A DNA stretch of 64,000 bases from an uncultured Oscillospiraceae bacterium (lineage in GTDB: Bacteria > Bacillota > Clostridia > Oscillospirales > Acutalibacteraceae). The position numbers and the translations under genes are program-made. The stretch is from assembly GCA_900548305.1 (NCBI GenBank), contig URJZ01000007.1:1-64000 (forward strand), read 5' to 3'. Of this stretch, positions 17,618-26,574 are shown in pieces. Each line of letters opens with the position of its first letter. The stretch's first letter is position 1. A model generated the notes under the pieces. The model worked only from the letters and a program-made list of their open reading frames with translations, was not told the origin of the DNA and did no database searches.

Positions 17618-19507
17618 ATGGCAATGAAACAATTTAAAGCAGAATCAAAACGTTTGTTAGACTTGATGATTCATTCTATTTATACACATCAAGAAATTTT
17701 TTTAAGAGAACTTATTTCAAATGCCAGCGATGCAATTGACAAGTTATATTATAAAAGTTTGCAAGATGGTGATACCGGCTTAAACAGAGATGACTTTTGT
17801 ATTACCATTGATATTGACAAAGACAATCGCAATTTAATTATTACAGACAATGGTTGCGGAATGACAAAAGAAGACTTAGAGAATAATTTGGGAGTCATTG
17901 CAAAAAGCGGTTCTTTAAATTTCAAACAAACACAGGAAAAACGAGATGAGATTGACATTATTGGTCAGTTTGGTGTTGGATTTTATTCTGCATTTATGGT
18001 AAGTGACTGCGTAACTGTACATACACGTACGTATGGCAGTGACGAAGCATACGAATGGAAATCCAAAGGTGTAGAGGGCTATTCTATTACTCCTTGCGAG
18101 AAAGAATCACACGGTACTCAGATTATATTACATATCAAACCAAATACAGATGAGGAAAATTATGATGAATATTTGGATTCTTTCCGCATTCAGTCTATTG
18201 TAAAAAAATATTCAGATTATATTCGCTACCCAATTCAAATGGATGTGGAAAAACCTCGCTTGAAAGAAGGAAGCGGTGAGAAGCCGGAGTTTGAAACAGT
18301 TGTGGAAAAAACAACGTTGAACAGCATGGTTCCTATTTGGAGAAAGCGTAAAAGCGAAGTAACTGATGAAGAATATGAAAGTTTTTACCAAGAAAAATTT
18401 TATGATTTTGAAAAACCTTTGCGTATTATTCATAGTAATACAGAAGGTGTCAGCACCTATTCTGCATTGTTATTCATCCCTTCCAAAGCGCCTTCTGATT
18501 ATTACACACGTCAATATGAAACAGGGTTGCAGTTATATGCAAGCGGTGTAATGATTATGGAGCGCTGTGAAGATTTGCTTCCTGAATATTTTGGATTTGT
18601 GCGCGGTTTAGTAGATTCTCAAGATTTGTCATTGAATATTTCACGCGAAATGCTTCAGCATGACCGTCAATTACAGCTAATTGAAAGTCGTTTGGAAAAG
18701 AAAATTAAGTCAGAATTAGAATCTATGATGAACAATGACAGAGAGACTTATGAAACATTTTTCCAGAACTTCGGTTTACAATTAAAATTTGGTGCATATG
18801 CAGATTATGGTGCTCATAAAGAGGTACTGCAAGATTTATTGATGTTCTATTCGTCTTCCGAACAGAAATTAGTTACACTAAAAGAATACGTATCCCGTAT
18901 GAAAGAAGGGCAGGAATCCATTTATTATGCATGCGGTGATAATTTGACACGTATAGAAACCATGCCACAGATTGAATTGTTAAAAGATAAGGGCTTAGAA
19001 GTTTTGTATTTAACTGACGATGTGGACGAATTTGTGCTAAAAACAATTGCAAGCTATGAAAATAAATCTTTTAAAAATATTTCATCCGATGATTTAAATT
19101 TGGAAAGCGAAGAGGAGAAAAAATCAAACGAAGCGCAAATCGAGCAAAATAGAGATTTACTTGATTTTATGAAAGAAAGTTTAAGCGATAAAGTAGCAAA
19201 AGTAGTATTGTCTCAGCGTTTGAAATCTCATCCTGTGTGTTTATCCACTGAGGGTGAAATTACATTAGAAATGGAGAAGGTATTAAATGCAATGCCATCC
19301 GGTGGTAATGTAAAAGCAATTCGTGTGTTGGAAATCAATGCGAACCATCCTATTTTCCATACTCTTCAATCATTATTTGAACATGATAAAGACAAGTTAA
19401 AATCTTATACGAATTTATTATATGGACAAGCTTTGTTGATGGAAGGTATGCCTATTGAAGATCCTGTTACATTTTCCAATCAAATCTGTGATTTAATGAA
19501 TCAATAA
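17618..19507 (+). CDS. htpG: Molecular chaperone HtpG (Hsp90 family)
   Basis: Cytosolic ATP-dependent dimeric chaperone. 629 residues, normal length. GHKL ATPase domain with NASDAIDKL, DNGCGM and GQFGVGFYSAFM; middle domain with the catalytic-loop Arg region (LNISREMLQ); C-terminal dimerisation domain ending near ICDLMNQ. ATG with AGAGGG upstream. Single gene under a sigma-A promoter and CIRCE, followed by a strong terminator. Confidence 0.97.
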   Translation: MAMKQFKAESKRLLDLMIHSIYTHQEIFLRELISNASDAIDKLYYKSLQDGDTGLNRDDFCITIDIDKDNRNLIITDNGCGMTKEDLENNLGVIAKSGSLNFKQTQEKRDEIDIIGQFGVGFYSAFMVSDCVTVHTRTYGSDEAYEWKSKGVEGYSITPCEKESHGTQIILHIKPNTDEENYDEYLDSFRIQSIVKKYSDYIRYPIQMDVEKPRLKEGSGEKPEFETVVEKTTLNSMVPIWRKRKSEVTDEEYESFYQEKFYDFEKPLRIIHSNTEGVSTYSALLFIPSKAPSDYYTRQYETGLQLYASGVMIMERCEDLLPEYFGFVRGLVDSQDLSLNISREMLQHDRQLQLIESRLEKKIKSELESMMNNDRETYETFFQNFGLQLKFGAYADYGAHKEVLQDLLMFYSSSEQKLVTLKEYVSRMKEGQESIYYACGDNLTRIETMPQIELLKDKGLEVLYLTDDVDEFVLKTIASYENKSFKNISSDDLNLESEEEKKSNEAQIEQNRDLLDFMKESLSDKVAKVVLSQRLKSHPVCLSTEGEITLEMEKVLNAMPSGGNVKAIRVLEINANHPIFHTLQSLFEHDKDKLKSYTNLLYGQALLMEGMPIEDPVTFSNQICDLMNQ

Positions 19508-19558
19508 AATTATTTATTCATGGTATACGAATACCATTAGGATGAACTTTTATAATCC

Positions 19559-19606
19559 AAAAGGACCTGAGGCACATATCCTATGTGTTTATCAGGTCCT
19601 TTTTTA
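19559..19606 (+). terminator. Intrinsic terminator after htpG
   Basis: Stem AAAAGGACCTGA/TCAGGTCCTTTT, about 21-base loop containing a second small hairpin (CACATA/TATGTG), then T run. Confidence 0.9.
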
Positions 19607-19880
19607 TTAGAGAGATAGAAATGTGATTATTATAATCGAAAATAACAAAATGGTAAAAATGTAAACATACTCTATTTTTGCTGTACTATTGAAAACAATA
19701 ATCTATATGCGTAAGAAAAGTATATATTTTGTTTCAAGGATTTTTTATTGTTTTATAAGTTATACTTTAATTATGTTAATTGGTTTAAACATGGTTAAAA
19801 TTTGCTCCTTCTCTTTTTATCATCTAAAATATCAAACAATCAATAGATACGATATCTTTTATGAAAGGGTGGTGTTAATT
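19607..19880. other. AT-rich leader of the sirtuin gene
   Basis: The sirtuin frame stays open back to 19689 and would add 64 hydrophobic and basic residues, but there is no ribosome binding site at its ATG and no sirtuin homology. I read it as untranslated leader. No convincing promoter pair was found. Confidence 0.4.
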
Positions 19881-20594
19881 TTGGACAAGATAGAAGAGTT
19901 TCAACAAATGATTCACAAAGCTAAGAGAATTGTCTTTTTGGGAGGTGCAGGTGTTAGTACAGAAAGTGGTATACCGGATTTTCGCAGTGAAGATGGATTA
20001 TATCGCCTAAAATATCCCTATTCTCCGGAAGAAATGCTCAGTCATCACTTTTTTATGGAACATCCGGAAGAATTTTATAGTTTTTATAAAGAAAAAGTTC
20101 TTTGGTTGGATGCAAAGCCAAATGTTACCCATATCAAACTGGCTCAGTGGGAAGAAGAGGGAAAACTATCTGGCATTGTTACACAAAATATTGATGGACT
20201 TCATCAACTGGCAGGAAGTAAATGTGTTCTGGAGTTGCATGGCTCTATTTACCGGAATTATTGTATGAAATGTAGAGCATTCTATGATGTTCATGCGATA
20301 AAAGATAGTCAAGGTATTCCTCTTTGCGGGTGTGGAGGAATGATAAAACCAGATGTAGTTCTTTACGAAGAATCACTGGATGAGATGGTGGTAAAGCAAA
20401 GTATTTTGCAAATACAACAGGCAGATTTGCTAATTGTAGGGGGTACTTCTTTGTCGGTTTATCCTGCAGCTAGCTTTATACAATATTTTTGTGGAGAACA
20501 TTTGGTCATGATTAACCGTTCTAAAACTTCTTTGGATGAAAAAGCAGATTTGATATTACAAAAAAATTTAGGAACCATATTTTCTCAGATATAA
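19881..20594 (+). CDS. cobB: NAD-dependent protein deacylase (sirtuin)
   Basis: Sir2 family: removes acetyl or longer acyl groups from lysines using NAD+, giving O-acyl-ADP-ribose. About 237 residues. NAD motif GAGVSTESGIPDFR, QNIDGLH, catalytic His in LELHGS, zinc site CMKC...CGCG (CxxC and CxC), and GTSLSVYPAA. TTG 19881 preceded by AAAGGGTGGTG is my start, giving the standard N-terminus (DKIEEFQQMIHKAKRIVFLGGAG). Monocistronic; its stop overlaps a strong bidirectional terminator. Confidence 0.93.
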   Translation: MDKIEEFQQMIHKAKRIVFLGGAGVSTESGIPDFRSEDGLYRLKYPYSPEEMLSHHFFMEHPEEFYSFYKEKVLWLDAKPNVTHIKLAQWEEEGKLSGIVTQNIDGLHQLAGSKCVLELHGSIYRNYCMKCRAFYDVHAIKDSQGIPLCGCGGMIKPDVVLYEESLDEMVVKQSILQIQQADLLIVGGTSLSVYPAASFIQYFCGEHLVMINRSKTSLDEKADLILQKNLGTIFSQI

Positions 20595-20638
20595 AAAAAG
20601 AGATGTTCAGATATTATTTTCTGAACATCTCTTTTTTA
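20593..20638. terminator. Bidirectional terminator between the sirtuin and lipoprotein genes
   Basis: 16-bp stem AAAAGAGATGTTCAG/CTGAACATCTCTTTT with A and T runs on the two sides, placed between convergent genes. Confidence 0.95.
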
Positions 20639-20639
20639 T

Positions 20640-21155
20640 TTATTTTACATTTTCGTTTAAAATTTTAACCATGGTATCTGCATCGTTAGAGAAGAATAAG
20701 TAAACATAATTGCCTTTTTTAGCAACAGGACTCTTCTGTACGGTTGCATATCCTTCCGGATTATAATTTTTAGCTTCATTCATTCTTTGTGTTTGACGTG
20801 CTTTCATTTTTGTTAAAATGCGGTCTGCACTCTCGCTGTTTTTAGCCTCAATAATTAAAAACTCATCGGTACGCAAACCGGTTGAATCAATTTCTCCGGC
20901 AAATGCAGCAACATCATTTAAATCAATACCGTACATGGAAGAAATATCAGATTCACTTAATGGCTGCATATCTGTGAAAGTAACAGATTCTTTAATTTTA
21001 GCAGCAATATCTTCAGGGGAGGCGTTTGTAGTGGCAGTTACAGAACTGTCGGTTGTTTGGCTGCCTGTAGAAGTATCACCGCCGGAGCAACCGATTAATG
21101 CAGCAGAAAGTGCAAGAGATGCTAAAATGATAGGAACAATTTTTTTGAATTTCAT
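20640..21155 (-). CDS. DUF4358-type lipoprotein
   Basis: 171 residues: signal peptide with lipobox LIGC (cleaved before Cys 23), a low-complexity Ser/Thr linker, then a compact domain (about 48-170) resembling DUF4358 of Clostridia, with SMYGIDLND and KARQTQRMNEAKNYNPE. Function unknown; anchored outside the membrane. Good ribosome binding site (AAGGAG). It lies 37 bases downstream of an SGNH-hydrolase lipoprotein, probably the same transcript. These two gene families are often neighbours in Clostridia, which would suggest a joint envelope role; that is from memory, not checked. Confidence 0.8.
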   Translation of the reverse strand: MKFKKIVPIILASLALSAALIGCSGGDTSTGSQTTDSSVTATTNASPEDIAAKIKESVTFTDMQPLSESDISSMYGIDLNDVAAFAGEIDSTGLRTDEFLIIEAKNSESADRILTKMKARQTQRMNEAKNYNPEGYATVQKSPVAKKGNYVYLFFSNDADTMVKILNENVK

Positions 21156-21192
21156 AATTCATCAACACTCCTTTTAAAATATATAAATTTGG

Positions 21193-22038
21193 TTATGCTA
21201 TATGTGTACGTAAATAATCAATCCAGACTTTACAGCCTTCATCGGTGAAGTGTACCCCCATATTGTCAGGGTCACTGCAATATTCCCGTTTTAAGTTTCC
21301 TTCAGAGTCTTTCATGACAGACGCAACATCTAAATACGTATATCCATTTTGTTCACACATGGTTTTTAAACCTGCATTGTAAATATTTAGATTTTCATTA
21401 GTCAAAGAGCCGGTTTGTGCAGTACCGACGATTGGCGTCATCGATTGCACATAGATGGATGTTTCAGGATTTTTTTCCTTAATTTGTGTCAATACAGTTT
21501 CCATATTTTTTACAGCACCATCATTGCCATAAACCGCAATGTCGTTCATACCAAGCATAATAAATACTTTTTTCGCGCCCATTGATTGAATGGCGTCTGC
21601 CAAATACATTTCAGTACCGTTGTAGCTTGGATGTACGGAGTTATCGGAGCCCAATTCTTTTAATTCATTTCCGGTACCATAGCTTCCGGGTGTTAAGAAT
21701 TGCGCAGTTCCCATAAAGTTACTGTCAGTTTTTCGTTGTGCGCTTACATATAAATTTAATTTTAAAGAAACGGAGTCGCCGACAAATACAGCGTCATTGA
21801 AAAAAGAGTATGGCACTTCTCCGTTTACAGATGAAACGACGGTAGAAGCTCCATTGGTATTGCTATCTGTTTTGTCACTGTGAGCAGATGACACTGCTGA
21901 TGAAGATTCATTTGTAACATTGGAAATGGTACTAGTGTTGGAAGAATCCCCACTTCCACAAGCGGTAAGAGAAAGCAGTGCTGCAGCCAGAATGGCTGGT
22001 AATAAAATTTTACCAAAAGCTTTCTTTTTTTTGTTCAT
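21193..22038 (-). CDS. SGNH/GDSL hydrolase-family lipoprotein
   Basis: About 281 residues: lipobox LTACG near 25-29, a Ser/Thr-rich linker, then an SGNH esterase domain. Block I GDSVSLKL (nucleophile Ser), block III LGMNDI (oxyanion Asn), block V DNMGVHF with catalytic Asp and His. Such enzymes deacylate surface polymers or peptidoglycan; the substrate is unknown. I start at ATG 22038 (AAGGA nine bases upstream); the ATG at 22047 abuts the ribosome binding site. First gene of the pair with the DUF4358 lipoprotein. Confidence 0.85.
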   Translation of the reverse strand: MNKKKKAFGKILLPAILAAALLSLTACGSGDSSNTSTISNVTNESSSAVSSAHSDKTDSNTNGASTVVSSVNGEVPYSFFNDAVFVGDSVSLKLNLYVSAQRKTDSNFMGTAQFLTPGSYGTGNELKELGSDNSVHPSYNGTEMYLADAIQSMGAKKVFIMLGMNDIAVYGNDGAVKNMETVLTQIKEKNPETSIYVQSMTPIVGTAQTGSLTNENLNIYNAGLKTMCEQNGYTYLDVASVMKDSEGNLKREYCSDPDNMGVHFTDEGCKVWIDYLRTHIA

Positions 22039-22265
22039 TTTAATCATTCCTTATTTGATTATTTTAATACTTAGAAGATTATTTGTACATTCATTTTAAC
22101 TAGTATATCACATCTCACAAAGCGAAACAATTACAAATCATAACAATCTTTTAGGGTTAATGTAACCATTTGGGAAATCTGTATATTTAGTATAATGTTC
22201 GGGAATACTAGTATTGTTGCTTATGGCAGTAAAGATATTAAATGAATACAATGAGGTGTATGTTT

Positions 22266-22607
22266 ATGACAGGTCTTAAGTGCAATGTAACATCCTGTGC
22301 CAATAATGAACAGTATCAATGTTGTCTTCCCGATATACAAGTTGCAGGTTTAGATGCTAAAGAATGTTGCGAAACATGCTGTGCTTCTTTTGAAAACAAG
22401 AGTGCTGCAAAAAATAATGCAATACGTCATGATGTTCCAAACCACGCATTGCAAGTAAACTGCAATGTATTTACTTGTGTACACTACAGTGATGGACTGT
22501 GTGAGGCAGACAGTATTTGCGTAGACAGTGAGAATCAAGAAACAAAAGATAAAAATCAGACATTATGCGAAACGTTTCGTAAAAGAGATTGCGGCTGCTC
22601 TGTATAA
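22266..22607 (+). CDS. Protein with two DUF1540 cysteine-rich domains
   Basis: About 113 residues built of two copies of the DUF1540 pattern: LKCNVTSCANNEQYQCCLP (about 4-45) and VNCNVFTCVHYSDGLCEAD (about 68-112), with the spaced cysteines typical of a small metal-binding fold. DUF1540 proteins are common in spore-formers, function unknown. ATG 22266 has GAGGTG seven bases upstream; earlier ATGs do not. A TATAAT at 22191-22196 may be the -10 box. The first copy has extra Cys (ECCETCC). Confidence 0.85.
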   Translation: MTGLKCNVTSCANNEQYQCCLPDIQVAGLDAKECCETCCASFENKSAAKNNAIRHDVPNHALQVNCNVFTCVHYSDGLCEADSICVDSENQETKDKNQTLCETFRKRDCGCSV

Positions 22608-22621
22608 ATATGTTTGAAATA

Positions 22622-22656
22622 AATATCCCTGTCAGCTGATAACTGACAGGGATATT
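22622..22656. terminator. Hairpin between convergent DUF1540 and ECF genes
   Basis: Stem ATATCCCTGTCAG/CTGACAGGGATAT, seven-base loop. The T tract is poor on both sides, but the position suggests termination. Confidence 0.65.
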
Positions 22657-22660
22657 GTTA

Positions 22661-23320
22661 TTATAAGTTTTCTTTTTTTATTTGTTGTAAGTTAGGATCC
22701 TTCATAACATACTTTCGTATTGGAAAAGCGATTGCATAAGCTGTAATTGCAGCAACCACAGCTTCAGGAATACCGTTGGTAAGTATGGTTAGACCAATGA
22801 TTCCCAACAGGGCTTCATAGGCAATTCCCAAAGCAGATGCGTAACTTTGTCCAAAGAACAAGTAAATTCCGCCTAATACTAAAAGTGTATTGGTAAGACT
22901 AGCTAGAATACCGGATAGGCTGTAAGTGAAAATAGAATACTTATAGCGTAGTAGCTTTGAAAATCCTTTTGCACTAACAGCTGCAACAACACCTGTTAAT
23001 ATACGGGGAATAAAACAGATAGCAAGACTCCAACCGTTTCCGTGAATATCGCCAATAGATACAAATGGCGTAAAAACAAATGCAGTTGGACCGGGTGTGA
23101 TGAAAGTCCATACAATAAAGCTAAATAATCCTGCACAAAATCCCATAGCTGCACCGGCTCCTACACCAAGTAAAATGCCGGTAAGAATTACAGGAATCAT
23201 AGCCAATGTTGCTACCATAGGGCCTATCGGGATTGAGCCCAAAGGTGTGAAGCACATGATGACTTCCAGTGCCAGTAAGATGGAGAATTGTACCATCTTA
23301 ATTAAGGCGTTTCGTTTCAT
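22661..23320 (-). CDS. ECF transporter S component, probably for pantothenate
   Basis: Substrate-binding membrane subunit of an energy-coupling-factor vitamin importer. 219 residues, about six transmembrane helices, with the typical start KMVQFSILLALEVIMCFTPLGSIPIGP and a GxxxG-rich first half. It lies downstream of coaX on the same strand. Since CoaX phosphorylates pantothenate, pantothenate uptake is the most economical guess; the sequence alone does not prove it. No ECF ATPases or T subunit are nearby, as usual for group II ECF systems that share a module. AAGGAGGA precedes the start. A pair of competing hairpins separates it from coaX. Confidence 0.8.
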   Translation of the reverse strand: MKRNALIKMVQFSILLALEVIMCFTPLGSIPIGPMVATLAMIPVILTGILLGVGAGAAMGFCAGLFSFIVWTFITPGPTAFVFTPFVSIGDIHGNGWSLAICFIPRILTGVVAAVSAKGFSKLLRYKYSIFTYSLSGILASLTNTLLVLGGIYLFFGQSYASALGIAYEALLGIIGLTILTNGIPEAVVAAITAYAIAFPIRKYVMKDPNLQQIKKENL

Positions 23321-23383
23321 AAAAAATTCCTCCTTGCTGCTGCTCTTTATTAGATGCAGCGCATTTTATATTTATATGAAAAC

Positions 23384-23444
23384 AAAACTGCTTTATTTGA
23401 AGATAAGCAGTTTTTGCTCATATCAATAAGAAAATACTGCTTAT
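23384..23444 (-). promoter_or_regulatory. Possible attenuator between coaX and the ECF gene
   Basis: Minus-strand RNA carries three related segments: ATAAGCAGT (23444-23436, overlapping the coaX stop), ACTGCTTAT (23411-23403) and AAGCAGTTTT (23393-23384). Segments 1 and 2 can form a 9-bp stem; segments 2 and 3 can form AAAACTGCTT/AAGCAGTTTT followed by GTTTT, a terminator-like hairpin. The two pairings exclude each other. Confidence 0.5.
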
Positions 23445-24244
23445 TTTGTATATTTTGTGTGTACTTTATTTTTTTGATAAATCATACGTAGTCCATCTAA
23501 TAACAGATGCTCGCTTAGTTCTAATTTTCTTTTGCAAACAGGTATGATAATATCTGCTAAACCGCCGGTTGCAACGAGTGTTGCCGGTTGGCCCAGTTCT
23601 GCTTCAATACGATCAGCGATGCCGTCTATCATAGCGGCTGTACCGTAAATAGCACCGGATTGCATGGAGTGGATCGTATTGGTACCAATGACTGTTTTAG
23701 GTTTTTCAATATTAATATGGGGGAGCAATGCAGTTTTGTTTGCAAGTGCTTCCAAAGTGATAGACACTCCCGCACATATTGTTCCGCCTAAAAAGTAACC
23801 TTTTTCATCAATAACGCTGATGGTGGTCGCAGTGCCAAGGTCAAAAATGATGCAAGGCAGAGGATATTTCGCAACAGCGGCTACGGCACCGGCTACCAAA
23901 TCTGCTCCTAATTGGGCAGGATTATCAATTCTGATATTTAATCCTGTTTTAATTCCGGGACCTAATAACATAGGTGTAATACCCGTTACTTTTATAAATG
24001 CCTGTTTCATTGTATCGCTTAATTCAGGCACAACAGAACAGATGATGACATCTTGAATTGAATGGTAATCGATATGGTATAGTGATAATAGCTGACAGAT
24101 TGCCATTGCATATTGGTCGTCAGTTTTACGGTGTTCTGTTAAAAAACGTGCGATAAATAAAGGTGTTTGCGCAACTGAGTTATCTTTTATTTGAAATCCT
24201 CCAATATTGATGTGGGTATTGCCAATGTCTACGGTAAGCAACAT
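23441..24244 (-). CDS. coaX: Type III pantothenate kinase
   Basis: First step of coenzyme A synthesis: phosphorylation of pantothenate by the CoaX (ASKHA-fold) enzyme, insensitive to CoA feedback. About 267 residues. Motifs: phosphate-1 DIGNTHINIG at the N-terminus, GPGIKTGLNI, LGADLVAGAVAA, phosphate-2 IFDLGTATTI and GGTICAGVS. The frame is open 37 codons further upstream, but ATG 24244 follows GGGAGGA and gives the canonical MLLTVDIGNT start. A TTGCAT/TATAAT promoter repeat lies just upstream. Followed by an ECF S component. Confidence 0.96.
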   Translation of the reverse strand: MLLTVDIGNTHINIGGFQIKDNSVAQTPLFIARFLTEHRKTDDQYAMAICQLLSLYHIDYHSIQDVIICSVVPELSDTMKQAFIKVTGITPMLLGPGIKTGLNIRIDNPAQLGADLVAGAVAAVAKYPLPCIIFDLGTATTISVIDEKGYFLGGTICAGVSITLEALANKTALLPHINIEKPKTVIGTNTIHSMQSGAIYGTAAMIDGIADRIEAELGQPATLVATGGLADIIIPVCKRKLELSEHLLLDGLRMIYQKNKVHTKYTK

Positions 24245-24283
24245 ATTGTTTTCCTCCCGATAGGGTTGTGTTCTTTTCAGGTT

Positions 24284-24320
24284 ATTATAGCATAGAAAAA
24301 ATTGCGATGCAATTTTTAAC
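24284..24320 (-). repeat. Dispersed promoter-like repeat, copy 4 (coaX promoter)
   Basis: Minus strand: TTGCAT (24312-24307), 17-nt spacer, TATAAT (24289-24284) preceded by TATGC. The -35 is in AAATTGCATCGCAATTT. It lies 40 bases before the coaX start. Confidence 0.75.
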
Positions 24321-24477
24321 ATATCAGAATTACAATACTTTTCAACTGTTTCCATTTAAAATGTTGATATATTTGAAAATGGTTATGGCATAAAATATTT
24401 TTGCATTACTTGTAATGTTTCAGTATGTGTTTTATAACAATATACCTATCGTACTATATGCTTGTATTTCATGAGAT

Positions 24478-24514
24478 AAAAACCGACTCCGTTTTTATAC
24501 GGAGCCGGTTTTTA
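24478..24514 (-). terminator. Intrinsic terminator after bceB
   Basis: Stem AAAACCGGCTCCGT/ACGGAGTCGGTTTT (one G-T pair) and T run on the minus strand, 33 bases after the bceB stop. Confidence 0.9.
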
Positions 24515-24546
24515 TTTGATATATAGAAAGTGTCTCATAAGTGATA

Positions 24547-26574
24547 TTAATTTTTCTTAGGTCTTATCATACTTTTACATCCCAAATAGGTTGCTAAGAA
24601 ATATCCACCATATACTACTAACATAATGCCTGCTGTTACTAAGGACATGGTCAGAATACTTGTACCAGAACCAAACATCTGTACCATGGTACTAGAGAAT
24701 TGAATACCTACCACGGTATGGACAATAGCAAGCAGTAAAGGCATAGCAAAATAAATTGCAATTTGTGTAAAGAGTGCATGATGAATCATTTTTGGATCTG
24801 CGCCTAATTTTCTAAGAAGGTTATAGCGTACTGTATTATCAGATGCTTCTGCAAGCTGCTGCAATGCGAGGATAGCTACGCATGTGATTAAGAAAATTAA
24901 GCCAATATAAATTGCAATAAAGGATACAATAACGCTGGTTCCTACATTACTCTGATAAACGCCTTCTTTATCAATAATTGTATAGCCATAATTTTCGTTA
25001 TCAGTTCCGTAGTTTTGAATGCTTTTCACAATACTGTTTTGGAAGGCATTTGTAGCTTCCAGAGCATAATCGCTGTCGCTTTGCCTGTACAATACATTTA
25101 GTATATGCTCATTAGGTGTCAATCCATTAAATGCAGAATCAGGTAATATAATTGTTCCAGAGTCTATCAATGAATATTCTGTAGACAAAGTTTCTTGTAA
25201 TAGTTTATGAATTCCCAACTGATATTCTTTACCGTTAAGAGTAATGGATTGATTGTTTTCCATGTGATAGTATGGTTCTACCAAATAACTGTTGCAATTG
25301 ATAGCAAATTCATTGTCTTCAAGAGAAATTGGCTCTTTTCCTTGAGATTCCAAAACACGATTGTAATCGGAAAGCGACATGGCTCTCATAGGAGCGTGTT
25401 GTGCTGTATCAGGAACATCCAACAATATATTTGAAAAGTCAGACATGGTAAGCAAATTATTATATAATGCGATTTCAATATGATGTTTAGAATATAGATC
25501 TAATTGCTGTTGTAACTGGAATGTTTCCGTTACTTTTTTATTTTCCGTAGATTGTGTTTGTGTATCATCTTGGTAGATAGATTTGGAAATGGAGATATCA
25601 TAAGGAGCAGCTGATTTTACTGCCTGAGAAGAAGCATGCGCAATACTGATACCTGCAGAAAACGTTACCATGGTGACAAACAGCATTAAGCAAATAAGGC
25701 CGATTGAAATAAACGCAGTATTAATTTTAGAACTGATTTGTCTGAAAATAAACATATTCAGACCTTTGTAGTAAAGTTTTTTGTTTGCTTTGATAATTCG
25801 CAGTAAAATACCTGAGAGAGAAAAGAAAAACAGTAGTGTACCAATACAACCGAGAATGATACAAGTTAAGAGTATGTTTATGTTTTCCCATCCTCTGGTT
25901 AAAACCAAATAGTATGCAACGGCAAAACAAGCAATAGATATGATAAATGCTATAATTGAAATCCAGATGTTTCTAACTTTAAATGATTCATTTTTTCTAC
26001 TTGCTTGAAGCAGGGTAATCAATTTATATTTTGAGATAGAAATGGTATTAAATATCATTACAACCAAAAAAATAATACCAAAATACAAAAGTGTCTTATA
26101 GAATGCGCTCAATGAAAAGGTGAATCGGAAAGAAGATAAATCCATTTCGAAAATACCTGCTGTAATTGCAGATAATCCTTGTGAAGCAAAAATACCTACT
26201 GCTAATCCAATTCCCAAAGAGAAGATACCAATTAGCAAAGTTTCTATAATTAAGATACGCGAAATTTTTCCTTTATCCATGCCTAACAGCATGTAAATGC
26301 CCAATTCTTTTTTGCGTCGCTTCATTAAAAAGCGATTGGAGTAAACGACTAAAAAGCCTAAGATAAAGGAAATGAAAATGGATACATAGCCAATGGCGGA
26401 AGTTAATAGCTGAATAATCTCTCTCTGATTTGAATTCAGAGAAGCCATCGCCTGCTGAGAATCCATGGAGTTAAATACGTAGAACAGACATACGCCAAAC
26501 GTAAGCGTTAAAAAATAAATTGCATAGTCGCGTAAACTGCGCCTAACATTGTGAATGGCAAGTTTAAAAAACAT
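24547..26574 (-). CDS. bceB: Bce-type ABC transporter permease (peptide antibiotic sensing/resistance)
   Basis: Membrane permease of the BceAB family, which frees lipid II-cycle targets from peptide antibiotics such as bacitracin and signals flux to BceS. About 675 residues: FtsX-like topology with about ten transmembrane segments and the characteristic large extracellular domain between helices VII and VIII (about 310-545). I use ATG 26574, because the GTG at 26586 overlaps the AGGAGG ribosome binding site. It overlaps the end of bceA by 11 bases. Substrate unknown. Confidence 0.9.
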   Translation of the reverse strand: MFFKLAIHNVRRSLRDYAIYFLTLTFGVCLFYVFNSMDSQQAMASLNSNQREIIQLLTSAIGYVSIFISFILGFLVVYSNRFLMKRRKKELGIYMLLGMDKGKISRILIIETLLIGIFSLGIGLAVGIFASQGLSAITAGIFEMDLSSFRFTFSLSAFYKTLLYFGIIFLVVMIFNTISISKYKLITLLQASRKNESFKVRNIWISIIAFIISIACFAVAYYLVLTRGWENINILLTCIILGCIGTLLFFFSLSGILLRIIKANKKLYYKGLNMFIFRQISSKINTAFISIGLICLMLFVTMVTFSAGISIAHASSQAVKSAAPYDISISKSIYQDDTQTQSTENKKVTETFQLQQQLDLYSKHHIEIALYNNLLTMSDFSNILLDVPDTAQHAPMRAMSLSDYNRVLESQGKEPISLEDNEFAINCNSYLVEPYYHMENNQSITLNGKEYQLGIHKLLQETLSTEYSLIDSGTIILPDSAFNGLTPNEHILNVLYRQSDSDYALEATNAFQNSIVKSIQNYGTDNENYGYTIIDKEGVYQSNVGTSVIVSFIAIYIGLIFLITCVAILALQQLAEASDNTVRYNLLRKLGADPKMIHHALFTQIAIYFAMPLLLAIVHTVVGIQFSSTMVQMFGSGTSILTMSLVTAGIMLVVYGGYFLATYLGCKSMIRPKKN

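Noticed and set aside
19689..19880. 64-residue N-terminal extension of the sirtuin
   Set aside because: No ribosome binding site at its ATG and no sirtuin similarity; TTG 19881 gives the standard N-terminus.
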